From Polyangia bacterium (GTDB lineage Bacteria; Myxococcota_A; Polyangia; Nannocystales; Nannocystaceae): a stretch of 64,000 bases of DNA. The notes under the pieces are model-generated. The model ran no database searches and was not told the DNA's origin. It saw only the letters and a program-made list of their open reading frames with translations. The stretch covers positions 717,599 to 781,598 of the forward strand of contig JAUIFF010000001.1 in the NCBI GenBank assembly GCA_030429545.1. Direction: 5' to 3'. Shown one piece after another: positions 39,890 through 48,621 of the stretch. Position 1 is the stretch's first letter, and every line of letters starts with the position of its first letter. The position numbers and the translations under genes are program-made.

Positions 39890-41185
39890 TCAGTCGTATT
39901 TGAAATCCGAGTAGAGGATCGAGTTGTCCTCGTCCCACAGGATGTTGGCGACCGACTTCCAGATGATGTCGGCATTGGGGGGACAACCCGGAATATAGTG
40001 ATCGATCTTGACAATCTCATTGCACGCGTACACGCGGTCGAGCAACTTCGGCAGGTCGTCGTCGAAGGGCACGACGCCTTGCCCTGGCTCGACCGATTCG
40101 CAATGGAGGTAGGTCTCTTCGAGGCACTCCCGCAGGGGAATGGTATTGCGCAGAGCCGGCACACCGCCCCACACGGCACATTCACCGATACACACCAGCA
40201 CATCGCACTGGCGGCGGAATTCCTTGAGCACCTCAACATTGTCGGAGTTGCACACGCCCCCCTCAATGATGCCGAGGTCGCAGCGCTTGGTGAACTCTTT
40301 GATGTCGTTGAGTGGCGACTTGTTGAACTCGATGATGTCGACCCGATCGATAAGGCCTAAGTCGGTGTCGAGCATCGACATATGGCACCCGTAGCAACCG
40401 GCCAACGAAATCGTCGCAACCGTCTTTTTGTCGCGCTTATTTGGCGTGGCCTTGGTTTTTTTGCGCCGTACGAGGGTCTCGGGGCCACGTATCGGGTGGA
40501 GGTCGTATCGACGGTCGCCAAATGGCCGGGTCCACGAGGGCTCTCCGCGGACGATGATAGCTCCCGTTGGGCAAACTCGCATCGCCTTGCGGGCCTGGGC
40601 ATCGGTCAGCCGGGCCTCCTGCTCATAGTCGATGGCGACAACCGTTTCATTGCCGCGGTTGCAAAACGAATACACCTGCTTGCCGTCGTCGGTGCGCACC
40701 TCCTCGACACAGCGGGCACATTTGACGCACCGGTTGGTATCGACAACCGTGCGCTTGGCATTGAGGTCGATGTACCTGTCCTTGAACAGGTGGGGAAAGC
40801 GAACCGTTCGCACTTCCATCTCGTAGCCGAGCCGCTGCAGGTCACAATCGCCGCTTTTTGGGCAGGCAGGGCACACGTGGTTGCCCTCGGCAAACATCAT
40901 CTCGAGCACGGCATGGCGCATGTCACTGAGTTTAGGTGTCTCAAAAGCCACCTCCATGCCGGCGTGAACCCGCTGCATGCAGGCGGGCACGATCCGTCCA
41001 TCGACGTTGCACATACACACGCGGCAGGTACCGAGCGGTTGGTCGAGGTGCTCGAAGTAACAAAGCGACGGAATGTTGATGTCGTGTGCACGTGCAACCT
41101 TCACGAGGTTGTCCCCGGGGGTCGCCCGAATCTCGCGGCCATCGATCGTCAGCGTGACCTCTTCAGTCATCGTCGGCTTCTCCAT
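39890..41185 (-). CDS. hoxUY: fused hydrogenase/diaphorase subunit HoxU-HoxY
   Basis: A 431-residue fusion. Residues 1-225 are HoxU: plant-type [2Fe-2S] (PSLCYFEHLDQPLGTCRVC), NuoG-like Cys motifs (CPACPKSGDC) and a ferredoxin-like set (CVKCARCVEEV, CPTG). After a Lys/Arg linker, residues of about 260-431 are HoxY: SLAGCYGCHMSMLD, GVCNSD, CIGECAVWGGVP and IPGCPPNADIIWK hold the proximal [4Fe-4S] cluster. In known enzymes these are separate subunits. Start is ATG 41185 or 41170. It lies 16 bases after hoxEF. Confidence 0.92.
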   Translation of the reverse strand: MEKPTMTEEVTLTIDGREIRATPGDNLVKVARAHDINIPSLCYFEHLDQPLGTCRVCMCNVDGRIVPACMQRVHAGMEVAFETPKLSDMRHAVLEMMFAEGNHVCPACPKSGDCDLQRLGYEMEVRTVRFPHLFKDRYIDLNAKRTVVDTNRCVKCARCVEEVRTDDGKQVYSFCNRGNETVVAIDYEQEARLTDAQARKAMRVCPTGAIIVRGEPSWTRPFGDRRYDLHPIRGPETLVRRKKTKATPNKRDKKTVATISLAGCYGCHMSMLDTDLGLIDRVDIIEFNKSPLNDIKEFTKRCDLGIIEGGVCNSDNVEVLKEFRRQCDVLVCIGECAVWGGVPALRNTIPLRECLEETYLHCESVEPGQGVVPFDDDLPKLLDRVYACNEIVKIDHYIPGCPPNADIIWKSVANILWDEDNSILYSDFKYD

Positions 41186-41201
41186 CGTTCTTCTCGCCCC
41201 G

Positions 41202-42920
41202 CTAGCGAAACTCCTCGTGGGCCTTGACGGCGGCTTCGAGGTCGAAGTGGGTCACGTTGTCGTCGGGAATAATGCGGCTTTTGAAGTACTCGGGAAACCG
41301 CTCGATGGCCAACCGCAGCGAGTTTGTGGCCGACACGCCAAGCCCACAACGGCTCGTGGCCCCGATTACCTTGCCCCAGTTGTGCAGGTCGCTAAAGTCC
41401 GATGCGCGGGCGAGCCGGGAACCTATCATGGTCAGTTTGCGTTGGACCAAAAAGTTGCCGGCCCGACAGGGTGTACATACACCGCAAGACTCGTGCTTGA
41501 AGAACTCGGTGAAGTTGCGAAGGATGCCGAGGATGTCCCGGGTGTGGTCAAAAATCATAAACGAACCACCACACCGCAGGTCGTCGAGGGCGAGCCTTCG
41601 GTCTGCTTCACGCAGGGAGACACACTCGCCAGAGGGCCCGCTGACCTGAATGTAATGCGGTGCGTTGGCGCCACACAGGGCCAGAACCTCGTGAATGCTC
41701 GTGCCCCACTCAACTTCGTAGATTCCCGGTTTGCGGCAATCACCAGAGATACTCAATAGTTTGGTTCCCGGCGATTTTGTGGTGCCCGTGCGCAAAAAAT
41801 GGTCGGCCCCAAGCTCGAGCACACGGGCCACCGCACAGCAGGTTTCGACATTGTTGACAACCGTCGGCTGGTCGAGAAATCCCTTTTCGGTCGGGTAGAA
41901 GTACTTGGTCCGTGGCTCGCCGCGTTTGCCCTCCAGCGAGTTGAGCAGCGCAGTCTCTTCGCCACACACATAGGCGCCGGCACCGAGCTGAATGCGGATG
42001 TCGAAGTCGAACCCGGCAATCCCCGCGATCGCGGTACCCAGCAGCTTGCGCCTGCGCAAATCGGTAATCGCAGCCTCAACTTTGTGCTTGAGCCACTGAT
42101 ACTCGGCCCGCAGGTAGACAATGCCGGCCGATGCCCCGACCGCGTAGGCGGCGATGATCATGCCTTCGAGCACAAGGCCCGGGTACTTGTTGAGCAACAC
42201 GCGGTCTTTGAAGGTGCCGGGCTCGCCCTCGTCGGCATTGCAGACCACATACTTGGGGCTGTTGGCCACCTGGCGGCACGATGCCCATTTGATCGCCGTT
42301 GGAAAAAATGCCCCGCCCATGCCGCGAACTTGGGCGCGACCGACTTCGTCGATGATGGCCTGCGGGTCTTGCCCCACGAGCTTGCGGACCGCACGTCCGG
42401 GCTCGTAGTCGCGGAGGAAGATGGCCTTGCCGCCGCCGGGGGCAAAGCGGATGTTGTTGGCGACCTCATCACAAAGCGACGAGGCAGGTTCACCACGCTC
42501 GAGCGCCGCGACGATTTGCTTGACCTTGAGGGTGTTGAGGTTGGTAAACGGGTAAAAGTTGATAAGCGCCGCGGGCTGCTGGTCGCTGAGCCCGATACAG
42601 GCGGTCTCAAACAGGCCAAAACGGCGGCTGACCGGCGTACGTCCAAATGCACTGCCTGTCGCATGCTCAAATGCCTGCTTGACCCGCGCAAAGCCCTTGC
42701 ACTCGGAGACGATACTGTTGTCGAGATAGACCGTGAAGTCGCCGGTTGGTTGACGATGCAAGAAATGGTAAAACGAGACCACCCCTTCGATCTCGATTTT
42801 GGATACAGCAAGGGCATCGGCCAGCGACGCAACATCTTCGTCGCGGATGTATCCGTGGCGCTTTTGGCAGGCCCACAGGGCGTCGAGAAGCTGAGTTCGA
42901 TCGTCGACGGGCGGGGTCAT
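41202..42920 (-). CDS. hoxF: diaphorase subunit HoxF with N-terminal HoxE-like domain
   Basis: A 572-residue protein. Residues 1-145 are a NuoE/HoxE-like domain (SFYHFL, ACIGLSDQQPA) in which the second Cys pair is incomplete, as in the Ralstonia-type HoxF, so its [2Fe-2S] site may be lost. The rest is HoxF: NADEGEPGTFKDRVLL, GAGAYVCGEETALLNSLEGKRG, SGPSGECVS and ESCGVCTPCRAGN bind FMN, NAD and a [4Fe-4S] cluster. It exchanges electrons with NAD. The start overlaps the stop of a small upstream frame (ATGA). Confidence 0.92.
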   Translation of the reverse strand: MTPPVDDRTQLLDALWACQKRHGYIRDEDVASLADALAVSKIEIEGVVSFYHFLHRQPTGDFTVYLDNSIVSECKGFARVKQAFEHATGSAFGRTPVSRRFGLFETACIGLSDQQPAALINFYPFTNLNTLKVKQIVAALERGEPASSLCDEVANNIRFAPGGGKAIFLRDYEPGRAVRKLVGQDPQAIIDEVGRAQVRGMGGAFFPTAIKWASCRQVANSPKYVVCNADEGEPGTFKDRVLLNKYPGLVLEGMIIAAYAVGASAGIVYLRAEYQWLKHKVEAAITDLRRRKLLGTAIAGIAGFDFDIRIQLGAGAYVCGEETALLNSLEGKRGEPRTKYFYPTEKGFLDQPTVVNNVETCCAVARVLELGADHFLRTGTTKSPGTKLLSISGDCRKPGIYEVEWGTSIHEVLALCGANAPHYIQVSGPSGECVSLREADRRLALDDLRCGGSFMIFDHTRDILGILRNFTEFFKHESCGVCTPCRAGNFLVQRKLTMIGSRLARASDFSDLHNWGKVIGATSRCGLGVSATNSLRLAIERFPEYFKSRIIPDDNVTHFDLEAAVKAHEEFR

Positions 42921-43195
42921 GTGCACTTCTTGGGCAGCTTATCGGCAACCGGGGCGTTTGCCGGACTAGCGAGGTCGAGTCGCGTTACAGGCACAGATAT
43001 CACGCGACATTCGACCGACACAAGCGCGTCCTTCTCGGACCTCGTGACAATCTCGCAACACACCTCATGCCTGCGGTTGACGGGCTTGCACGCCGATGGA
43101 TTTCGAACCACAGTAGGGCGCCTCGAACAGCCAAGGCTCGAGGTGACGGATGTCCAAATGTACCTGTTGGCAAACGACACGAGCGAAAGCCTCAC
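42917..43195 (-). CDS. possible small protein at the head of the hox operon
   Basis: A 92-residue frame (GTG start at 43195) whose TGA overlaps the hoxF ATG (ATGA), as expected for a coupled gene. It contains alternating strand-like segments (HEVCCEIVTRSEKDALVSVECRVISVPVTRLDL). Third-position GC looks moderately high by eye. No family is recognised and the frame spans nearly the whole divergent gap to hypF, so it could instead be promoter DNA. Weak call. Confidence 0.35.
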   Translation of the reverse strand: MRLSLVSFANRYIWTSVTSSLGCSRRPTVVRNPSACKPVNRRHEVCCEIVTRSEKDALVSVECRVISVPVTRLDLASPANAPVADKLPKKCT

Positions 43196-43201
43196 CCCTC
43201 G

Positions 43202-45658
43202 ATGAGCGAAGTCATCCGAATTCGCGGAACGGTCCAGGGCGTCGGATTTCGGCCCGTGGTTGCAAAAATTGCCCGAGCCCGTGGGTTGGCAGGGTATGTC
43301 CGCAACGATGCCGAGGGGGTGCTGATCGGCCTAGCTGCCGACAATGGGGACTGCGAAAAATTTCTCATTGACCTGATGCAGTCGCTCCCACCACTGGCCC
43401 GTGTCGATAGCGTCGACCGCACTGTAGCGTGTGTTGTTGCTTCCGGGTTTCAGATCGATCCAAGTGCCGGAGGTCTTCCCCGTACCGAGATCGCAGCCGA
43501 CGCGGCGATGTGCGCCGGCTGTCGTGAAGAGATGTCTGAAAAGACAGCTCGAAGATTTGGCTACGCGTTCACAACCTGCACGAACTGCGGGCCGCGCTAC
43601 AGCATCGCCCGCGGCATTCCCTTTGATCGCGTCAATACATCGATGGCGAGTTTTCGCCTGTGCCCGGCCTGCCGTACCGAATACGAAGATGAAACTGATA
43701 GGCGCTACCACGCCCAAACCCTGGCCTGTTTTACATGCGGACCGCGGGTGCGCCTAGCAGCCCTTGGATGTTCTGGTGACGACGCCTCGCTTGCCGATTT
43801 TGCCGATGCTGGTCCCCGCGAATCGTGCGGTAGCACCCCGACAGTGGCATTTCGCGGAACCCAACCTCGACAAAATCTTCTACGCGGGACAAACCACGGA
43901 CTGCGAGAGTCCGCCGGCGACGATGCGGATGTGTTTGTCGCCGCGGCCAATCGCCTGCTCGCCGGAGAGATCATCGCTGTCAAGGGCTTAGGCGGGTACC
44001 AGTTGTGCTGCGATGCGACCAATTCGATGGCTGTACAACGACTGCGAGCACGTAAACGCAGGCCGCACAAACCGCTGGCGGTGATGGTGGCCGATGCCCA
44101 AACCGCGCGACGGTGTGTCGAGCTTGGCGACGACGACCTCGAGCTGTTGCGCAGCCCCGCAGCTCCGATCGTGTTGCTTGCGCGAACATGCGAAAGCCTG
44201 CCCGTCGACGAGGTCGCGCCGGGACAGTCGCTACTCGGGATCATGTTGCCGACGACGCCCTTGCACGCCCGACTGCTGGGGGAGGTTGGGCGACCTCTTG
44301 TATGTACAAGCGGAAATCTGACCAACGAGCCGCAATGCATCGACGACGACCTCGCCCGTGACCGCCTCGCCGGGATCGCGGATGGGTTTTTGTTGCACAA
44401 CCGGCCGATCGTCAATCGCGTCGATGATTCACTGGTCGCACCGATCGACGGTGCCTACCGGGTGCTTCGACGCGCCCGCGGCTATGCACCCGGCACGCTC
44501 GCACTCCCCGAGGGGTTTGAGCATGTGCCGCCCACACTGGCCCTGGGCGGCGACCTCAAGGGTTGCTTTGCACTTCTCCAAGACGGTCGGGCCATCCTCT
44601 CGCCACACCTTGGCGACCTCGATCACGCGGAGGCATTTGTCGCCTACCGAAAAACTTTAGACCTGTTTTTTCGGCTGTTTGAGCATCGACCCGAGCAGAT
44701 CGCATACGATGCACATGCGGGCTACCGCACCCATCAACTCGCTGTCGAGCTCGCCCACCTTCGTGGGTTGCGAACGTCTACGGTCCTCCACCATCATGCC
44801 CATATTGCCGCATGCTTGGCCGAAAATATGGTCCCGCTAACCGCCGGCCCGGTCCTCGGTTTGGCCCTCGACGGGCTCGGAGCTGGGGCCGACGGCGAGC
44901 TTTGGGGCGGGGAACTACTGGTTTGCGACTACCGCACGGTGGAGCGCATCGCCAGCCTCGAACCGGTTGCCCTGATCGGCGGTGATGCAGCGGCGCGGCA
45001 ACCGTGGCGCAACCTTTATGCCCACCTGCGAGCCGCGATGACCTGGGAGGAACTCACCCGCGACTACGGGCACACCGAACCGGTCGGCTACCTGCAGGGC
45101 AAGCCGATTGTTCTTTTAGAACAGGTCTTAAGAGACAGAATTAATGCTCCTGTCGCGTCGTCGACCGGACGCCTGTTTGATGCTGTTTCCGCCGCTCTCG
45201 GTCTTGTTCGCGAACGCCTCGAGTACGAAGGCCAGGCGGCGATGATGCTCGAGGCTCTGGTAGATCCACGCAACCTCACCCGGACCGACCTCCGGCCATA
45301 CCCGTTTGCCGAGACCCAGCGCGCTGATGACTCGGTCGTGCGGCTTTCGTCAGCTCCGCTGTGGCGAGCACTGCTCAACGACCTCGCCTTGGGATGCTCA
45401 CCGGCAGACATCGCGACAAAGTTTCACAAGGGGCTTGCCCGAGCCCTAGTTGGCCTCGTCGAACGGGCGAGTCACCAAACGGGGCTGCAGACCGTGGCCC
45501 TCAGCGGGGGTTGCTGGCAAAACCGGATCTTGTTTGAAGCCGTCGCCAACGGTTTGCGACGGGCAGGTTTGCAGATCCTCGCCCACCGCAATATTCCGCC
45601 CAACGACGGCGGGCTCGCCCTCGGCCAAGCGGTCATTGCCTGTGCACGGGAGTTGTAA
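43202..45658 (+). CDS. hypF: carbamoyltransferase HypF, with in-frame repeat insertion
   Basis: An 818-residue HypF. Order: acylphosphatase domain (GTVQGVGFRPVV), two zinc fingers (CAGCREE...CTNCGPRYS; CPACRTEY...CFTCGPR), a YrdC domain (AVKGLGGYQLCCDA) and the Kae1-like carbamoyltransferase domain (LHHHAHIAACLAEN). It makes the CN ligands of the hydrogenase from carbamoyl phosphate with HypE. Residues of about 185-233, between the second zinc finger and YrdC, match a dispersed repeat and make the protein longer than the usual 750 or so. The flanking domains look intact, so it is probably functional. Start ATG 43202 heads the hyp operon. Confidence 0.93.
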   Translation: MSEVIRIRGTVQGVGFRPVVAKIARARGLAGYVRNDAEGVLIGLAADNGDCEKFLIDLMQSLPPLARVDSVDRTVACVVASGFQIDPSAGGLPRTEIAADAAMCAGCREEMSEKTARRFGYAFTTCTNCGPRYSIARGIPFDRVNTSMASFRLCPACRTEYEDETDRRYHAQTLACFTCGPRVRLAALGCSGDDASLADFADAGPRESCGSTPTVAFRGTQPRQNLLRGTNHGLRESAGDDADVFVAAANRLLAGEIIAVKGLGGYQLCCDATNSMAVQRLRARKRRPHKPLAVMVADAQTARRCVELGDDDLELLRSPAAPIVLLARTCESLPVDEVAPGQSLLGIMLPTTPLHARLLGEVGRPLVCTSGNLTNEPQCIDDDLARDRLAGIADGFLLHNRPIVNRVDDSLVAPIDGAYRVLRRARGYAPGTLALPEGFEHVPPTLALGGDLKGCFALLQDGRAILSPHLGDLDHAEAFVAYRKTLDLFFRLFEHRPEQIAYDAHAGYRTHQLAVELAHLRGLRTSTVLHHHAHIAACLAENMVPLTAGPVLGLALDGLGAGADGELWGGELLVCDYRTVERIASLEPVALIGGDAAARQPWRNLYAHLRAAMTWEELTRDYGHTEPVGYLQGKPIVLLEQVLRDRINAPVASSTGRLFDAVSAALGLVRERLEYEGQAAMMLEALVDPRNLTRTDLRPYPFAETQRADDSVVRLSSAPLWRALLNDLALGCSPADIATKFHKGLARALVGLVERASHQTGLQTVALSGGCWQNRILFEAVANGLRRAGLQILAHRNIPPNDGGLALGQAVIACAREL
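43755..43899. repeat. MITE-like dispersed repeat inside hypF, copy 4
   Basis: TAGCAGCCCTTGGATG...GGGACAAACCACGG. It lines up by eye over its whole length with the copy at 7145-7302, including TTGCCGATTTTG, GGTCCCCGCGAATC, GGTAGC, GGAACCCAACCTCGACAA and the 3' end. The terminal inverted repeat is more degenerate here. It is read through in frame by hypF. Confidence 0.78.
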
Positions 45659-45664
45659 CAAAGC

Positions 45665-45931
45665 ATGTGTTTAGGAACCCCAGGACAGATCGTAGCGATC
45701 CATGACGCGGCCAAAAAACTCGGTGTAGTCGAGATCGCGGGGGTGCGTCGGGTAACCAACCTCGCCTGTGTGGTCGACGAAATCCCGCTCGATGCCTGCG
45801 TCGGCGAATGGGTGCTTGTCCACGTCGGCTTTGCCATGAGCCGGATCGACCCCGAAGAAGCACGGCGCACCCTCTCGCTGCTGGCCGAGCTCGGGGATTC
45901 GGCCCCGGCCGATGACGGAGGTCTCCCGTGA
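45665..45931 (+). CDS. hypC: hydrogenase maturation chaperone HypC
   Basis: An 88-residue protein starting MCLGTPGQIV, with the essential N-terminal Cys. HypC carries the iron-dicyano-carbonyl group between HypD and the HoxH precursor. It begins six bases after hypF and its stop overlaps the GTG start of hypD (GTGA). Confidence 0.93.
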   Translation: MCLGTPGQIVAIHDAAKKLGVVEIAGVRRVTNLACVVDEIPLDACVGEWVLVHVGFAMSRIDPEEARRTLSLLAELGDSAPADDGGLP

Positions 45932-47058
45932 AGTACATTGATGAGTTTCGCGACCCTGTCGCCGGCAGACGGGTGCTCAAACAAATCGAAGGCCTCGTCG
46001 CCCGGCTAAAACCCCGGACGGCGCCACTCAAGATCATGGAGGTCTGTGGCGGTCACACCCACTCGATCTTCAAATTCGGACTCGAGGTTATGCTCCCCGA
46101 TGTGATTGAGCTGGTCCATGGGCCAGGTTGTCCGGTGTGTGTTCTCCCGGTTGGTCGCATCGACGATGCGATTGCGATCGCCGAACAACCAAACGTCATT
46201 TTTACGACCTTTGGCGATGCGATGCGGGTACCCGGCTCGGCCAAGAGCCTGCTCGCAACCCGGGCCGGCGGTGCCGACATTCGAACGGTCTACTCACCGA
46301 CCGATGCCCTCGCGCTCGCACGGGCAAACCCCGGGCGCGAGGTTGTGTTTTTTGGCCTCGGGTTTGAGACGACGGTGCCGGCCACAGCGTTGACGATCCT
46401 CGAGGCCGACGCCGACAACATCGACAACTTCAGCGTCTTTTCCAACCACATCACGATTATCCCGACGATCAACGCCCTGCTCGAGACCCCCGATTTGACG
46501 CTCGACGGCTTCATCGGCCCGGGGCATGTCACCATGGTCATCGGGCTTGAACCCTACCGGTTTGTCGCCGAACGGTTTGCCAAGCCCATGGTGATCAGTG
46601 GGTTTGAACCTCTCGATATCTTGCAGGCGATTCAAATGCTGCTGGCCCAGTTCGTCGAAGGTCGCTGCGAGGTCGAAAACCAGTATCGCAGGCTCGTGCG
46701 CGATGACGGCAACCAGGCGGCGCTGCGGGCCATTGCCGAAGTCTTCGAGCTGCGTCCGTTTTTTGAGTGGCGCGGGCTCGGCTCGATCGACCACTCGGGC
46801 CTGACCCTGCGCGAGCGCTTTGCCCGGTTCGACGCCGAGCGGCGGTTCACCACCCCCAAGTTGACAGTTGCCGACCCCAAGGCGTGCCAGTGTGGCGCCG
46901 TCCTCAAGGGCGCGCTCAAACCGTGGGAGTGCAAGGTGTTCGGCACGGCGTGCACACCACAGACACCGATCGGCGCGTGTATGGTCTCGAGCGAGGGCGC
47001 CTGTGCGGCCTATTACAACTACGGTCGACTCACAACCCTCCGGAGGGCACCGTCGTGA
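45928..47058 (+). CDS. hypD: hydrogenase maturation protein HypD
   Basis: A 376-residue [4Fe-4S] protein with CGGHTHSIFKFG, HGPGCPVCVLP and the C-terminal Cys set (CQCGAVLKG, CKVFGTACTPQTPIGACMVSSEGAC). With HypC it builds the Fe(CN)2CO group. It ends RLTTLRRAPS; its TGA sits in a GTGA word that is repeated twice downstream, and part of its 3' end is duplicated there. Confidence 0.93.
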   Translation: MKYIDEFRDPVAGRRVLKQIEGLVARLKPRTAPLKIMEVCGGHTHSIFKFGLEVMLPDVIELVHGPGCPVCVLPVGRIDDAIAIAEQPNVIFTTFGDAMRVPGSAKSLLATRAGGADIRTVYSPTDALALARANPGREVVFFGLGFETTVPATALTILEADADNIDNFSVFSNHITIIPTINALLETPDLTLDGFIGPGHVTMVIGLEPYRFVAERFAKPMVISGFEPLDILQAIQMLLAQFVEGRCEVENQYRRLVRDDGNQAALRAIAEVFELRPFFEWRGLGSIDHSGLTLRERFARFDAERRFTTPKLTVADPKACQCGAVLKGALKPWECKVFGTACTPQTPIGACMVSSEGACAAYYNYGRLTTLRRAPS

Positions 47059-47196
47059 CGGCTCCGGATTTTGGCACAGCGAGGGAGGGCACCGTCGTGA
47101 CGGCATCGGGTTTTGGCACGGCATGCACACCACAGACGCCGAGCGGCGCGTCTCTGGTATCGAGTCGACTTAGCCTCCGGAGGGCGCCGTCGTGAC
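47042..47196. repeat. duplicated hypD/hypE junction
   Basis: GGAGGGCACCGTCGTGAC, or a one-base variant, occurs at 47042-47059, 47084-47101 and 47179-47196. Each contains a GTG with the overlapping TGA. In addition 47113-47164 repeats 46940-46991 of hypD with about seven mismatches in 52 bases. The last copy provides the hypE start. Confidence 0.85.
47055..47195 (+). pseudogene. remnant frame between hypD and hypE
   Basis: A 46-residue frame starts at the GTG that overlaps the hypD stop and ends at the TGA that overlaps the hypE start. It contains FGTACTPQTPSGASLVSS and ends RRAPS, both copies of hypD's own C-terminus, with two Cys lost. It could carry translation from hypD to hypE, but a function as a peptide is unlikely. 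Confidence 0.6.
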
Positions 47197-48289
47197 TGCC
47201 GACAAAAGCTCGCTGTTTTCTCGGATCGAAAGCTATCGCCGACGGGCCGGACGGGTGCGCGGCTCGGTGATTGAGACGGCCCACGGTGGCGGTGGCAGGG
47301 CGATGCGCGACCTACTCGACGATGTGATCGTCGGGGTGTTCGTCCGCGAGTTCGGCAGCCGAGAACTATCTGACCACGAGGATCAGGCGCGCTTCGAGCT
47401 TACCGCCCTGTCGGCCCGTGGCGATCGACTTGCGGTCACCACCGATTCGTATGTGGTGACACCACTCGAGTTCCCCGGTGGCGACATCGGTTCACTCGCC
47501 GTCAATGGCACGGTCAACGATCTCGCGGTCGGGGGGGCGCGACCTTTGTACCTGACCTGCAGTCTGGTTATCGAAGAAGGTCTCGAGATCGCCGTCTTGC
47601 GCCGGATCGTTCGCAGCATGGCCCGGGCGGCCAAGCATGCCGGCGTCGCCATCGTGACGGGCGACACCAAGGTCGTGGCCCGAGGAGCCGCTGACCGCCT
47701 GTTTATCAACACTACCGGGATTGGCGTCATTCCCCGCGGGGTCGAGGTCGCCTCCAACCGGGTGGCCCCCGATGATGTCCTGCTCGTCAACGGCTACCTC
47801 GGCGACCACGGAGCCGCCATTTTAGTTGCTCGGGGAGAGCTCCAACTCGAGACGGATATCCCCAGCGACTGTGCAGCACTTTCCCCCCTCGTCGAGCTGC
47901 TGTTGTCCGAACTCGATGTCCACGCCATGCGAGATGTTACCCGCGGCGGGTTGGCGGCCGTCCTCAATGAGCTCGCGCTGGCTTCCGAAGTTGGTATTGT
48001 TGTAAATGCAAAAGCACTGCCGGTTCGCCACGAAGTCGCGGGCTTTTGCGAAATTTTGGGGCTCGACCCGGTTCACCTCGCCAACGAGGGGAAGCTTGTG
48101 GTCGCCGTTCCCAAAGCCCAGGCCACACGCGCACTCGAGTTGATGCGCAGCCATCCGCTGGGGCAACATGCCGTCGCCATCGCAACCTGCAGGCGCGACC
48201 CCCCCGGCCTCGTGACCCTCGATACCGGTTTTGGGGGCGAGCGGATTCTCGACATGCTGGTTGGCGAACCCCTTCCGAGAATTTGCTGA
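47192..48289 (+). CDS. hypE: hydrogenase maturation protein HypE
   Basis: A 365-residue PurM-type ATPase. It begins with a short variable part, then VIETAHGGGGRAMRDLLDD, VTGDTKVV, DVTRGGLAAVLNELA and ends PRIC, the C-terminal Cys that HypF carbamoylates and HypE dehydrates to thiocyanate. GTG 47192 lies behind the third copy of the repeated GGAGGGC.. word, which serves as ribosome binding site. Its stop overlaps the hypA start (TGATG). Confidence 0.93.
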   Translation: MTADKSSLFSRIESYRRRAGRVRGSVIETAHGGGGRAMRDLLDDVIVGVFVREFGSRELSDHEDQARFELTALSARGDRLAVTTDSYVVTPLEFPGGDIGSLAVNGTVNDLAVGGARPLYLTCSLVIEEGLEIAVLRRIVRSMARAAKHAGVAIVTGDTKVVARGAADRLFINTTGIGVIPRGVEVASNRVAPDDVLLVNGYLGDHGAAILVARGELQLETDIPSDCAALSPLVELLLSELDVHAMRDVTRGGLAAVLNELALASEVGIVVNAKALPVRHEVAGFCEILGLDPVHLANEGKLVVAVPKAQATRALELMRSHPLGQHAVAIATCRRDPPGLVTLDTGFGGERILDMLVGEPLPRIC

Positions 48290-48618
48290 TGCATGAATTA
48301 AGCCTGACCCAAAGTATTGTCGCCACCTGCGAACGCCACGCCGAGGGCCAGCCGGTCAAACGCGTGATGCTCAAAGTCGGGCGACTCGCTGGGGTCGAAC
48401 TCGATGCCCTGCGCTTTTGTTTTGGCGTATGCAGCGAGCAAACCCTGCTGCGCGAGGCGACGCTCGAGATCGAAGAAATCCCAGGGCTCGGCGAGTGCCA
48501 GCAGTGTCACCAACGAGTTGATATGGACCGCTTGATCGCGGTTTGCCCCTGTGAAAAACGAGCCCGCCTGCGACTGGTTGCCGGCGACGAGTTTATGATC
48601 CAAGCAATTGAGGTATGA
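48289..48618 (+). CDS. hypA: nickel chaperone HypA
   Basis: A 109-residue protein: MHELSLTQS with the Ni-binding Met-His at the start and a zinc site of two CxxC-like pairs (CQQCHQ ... CPCE). It inserts nickel into HoxH with HypB. It overlaps hypE by one base and precedes hypB by three. Confidence 0.92.
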   Translation: MHELSLTQSIVATCERHAEGQPVKRVMLKVGRLAGVELDALRFCFGVCSEQTLLREATLEIEEIPGLGECQQCHQRVDMDRLIAVCPCEKRARLRLVAGDEFMIQAIEV

Positions 48619-48621
48619 CCC

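Noticed and set aside
41202..42920. Loss of Fe-S ligands in the HoxE-like domain as a novelty
   Set aside because: The ACIGLSDQ form is also found in Ralstonia-type HoxF, so it is a known variant.
41799..43205. Long open frame on the plus strand opposite hoxF (468 codons)
   Set aside because: It mirrors the hoxF codon pattern and has no family similarity, signal or ribosome binding site; hoxF is unambiguous.
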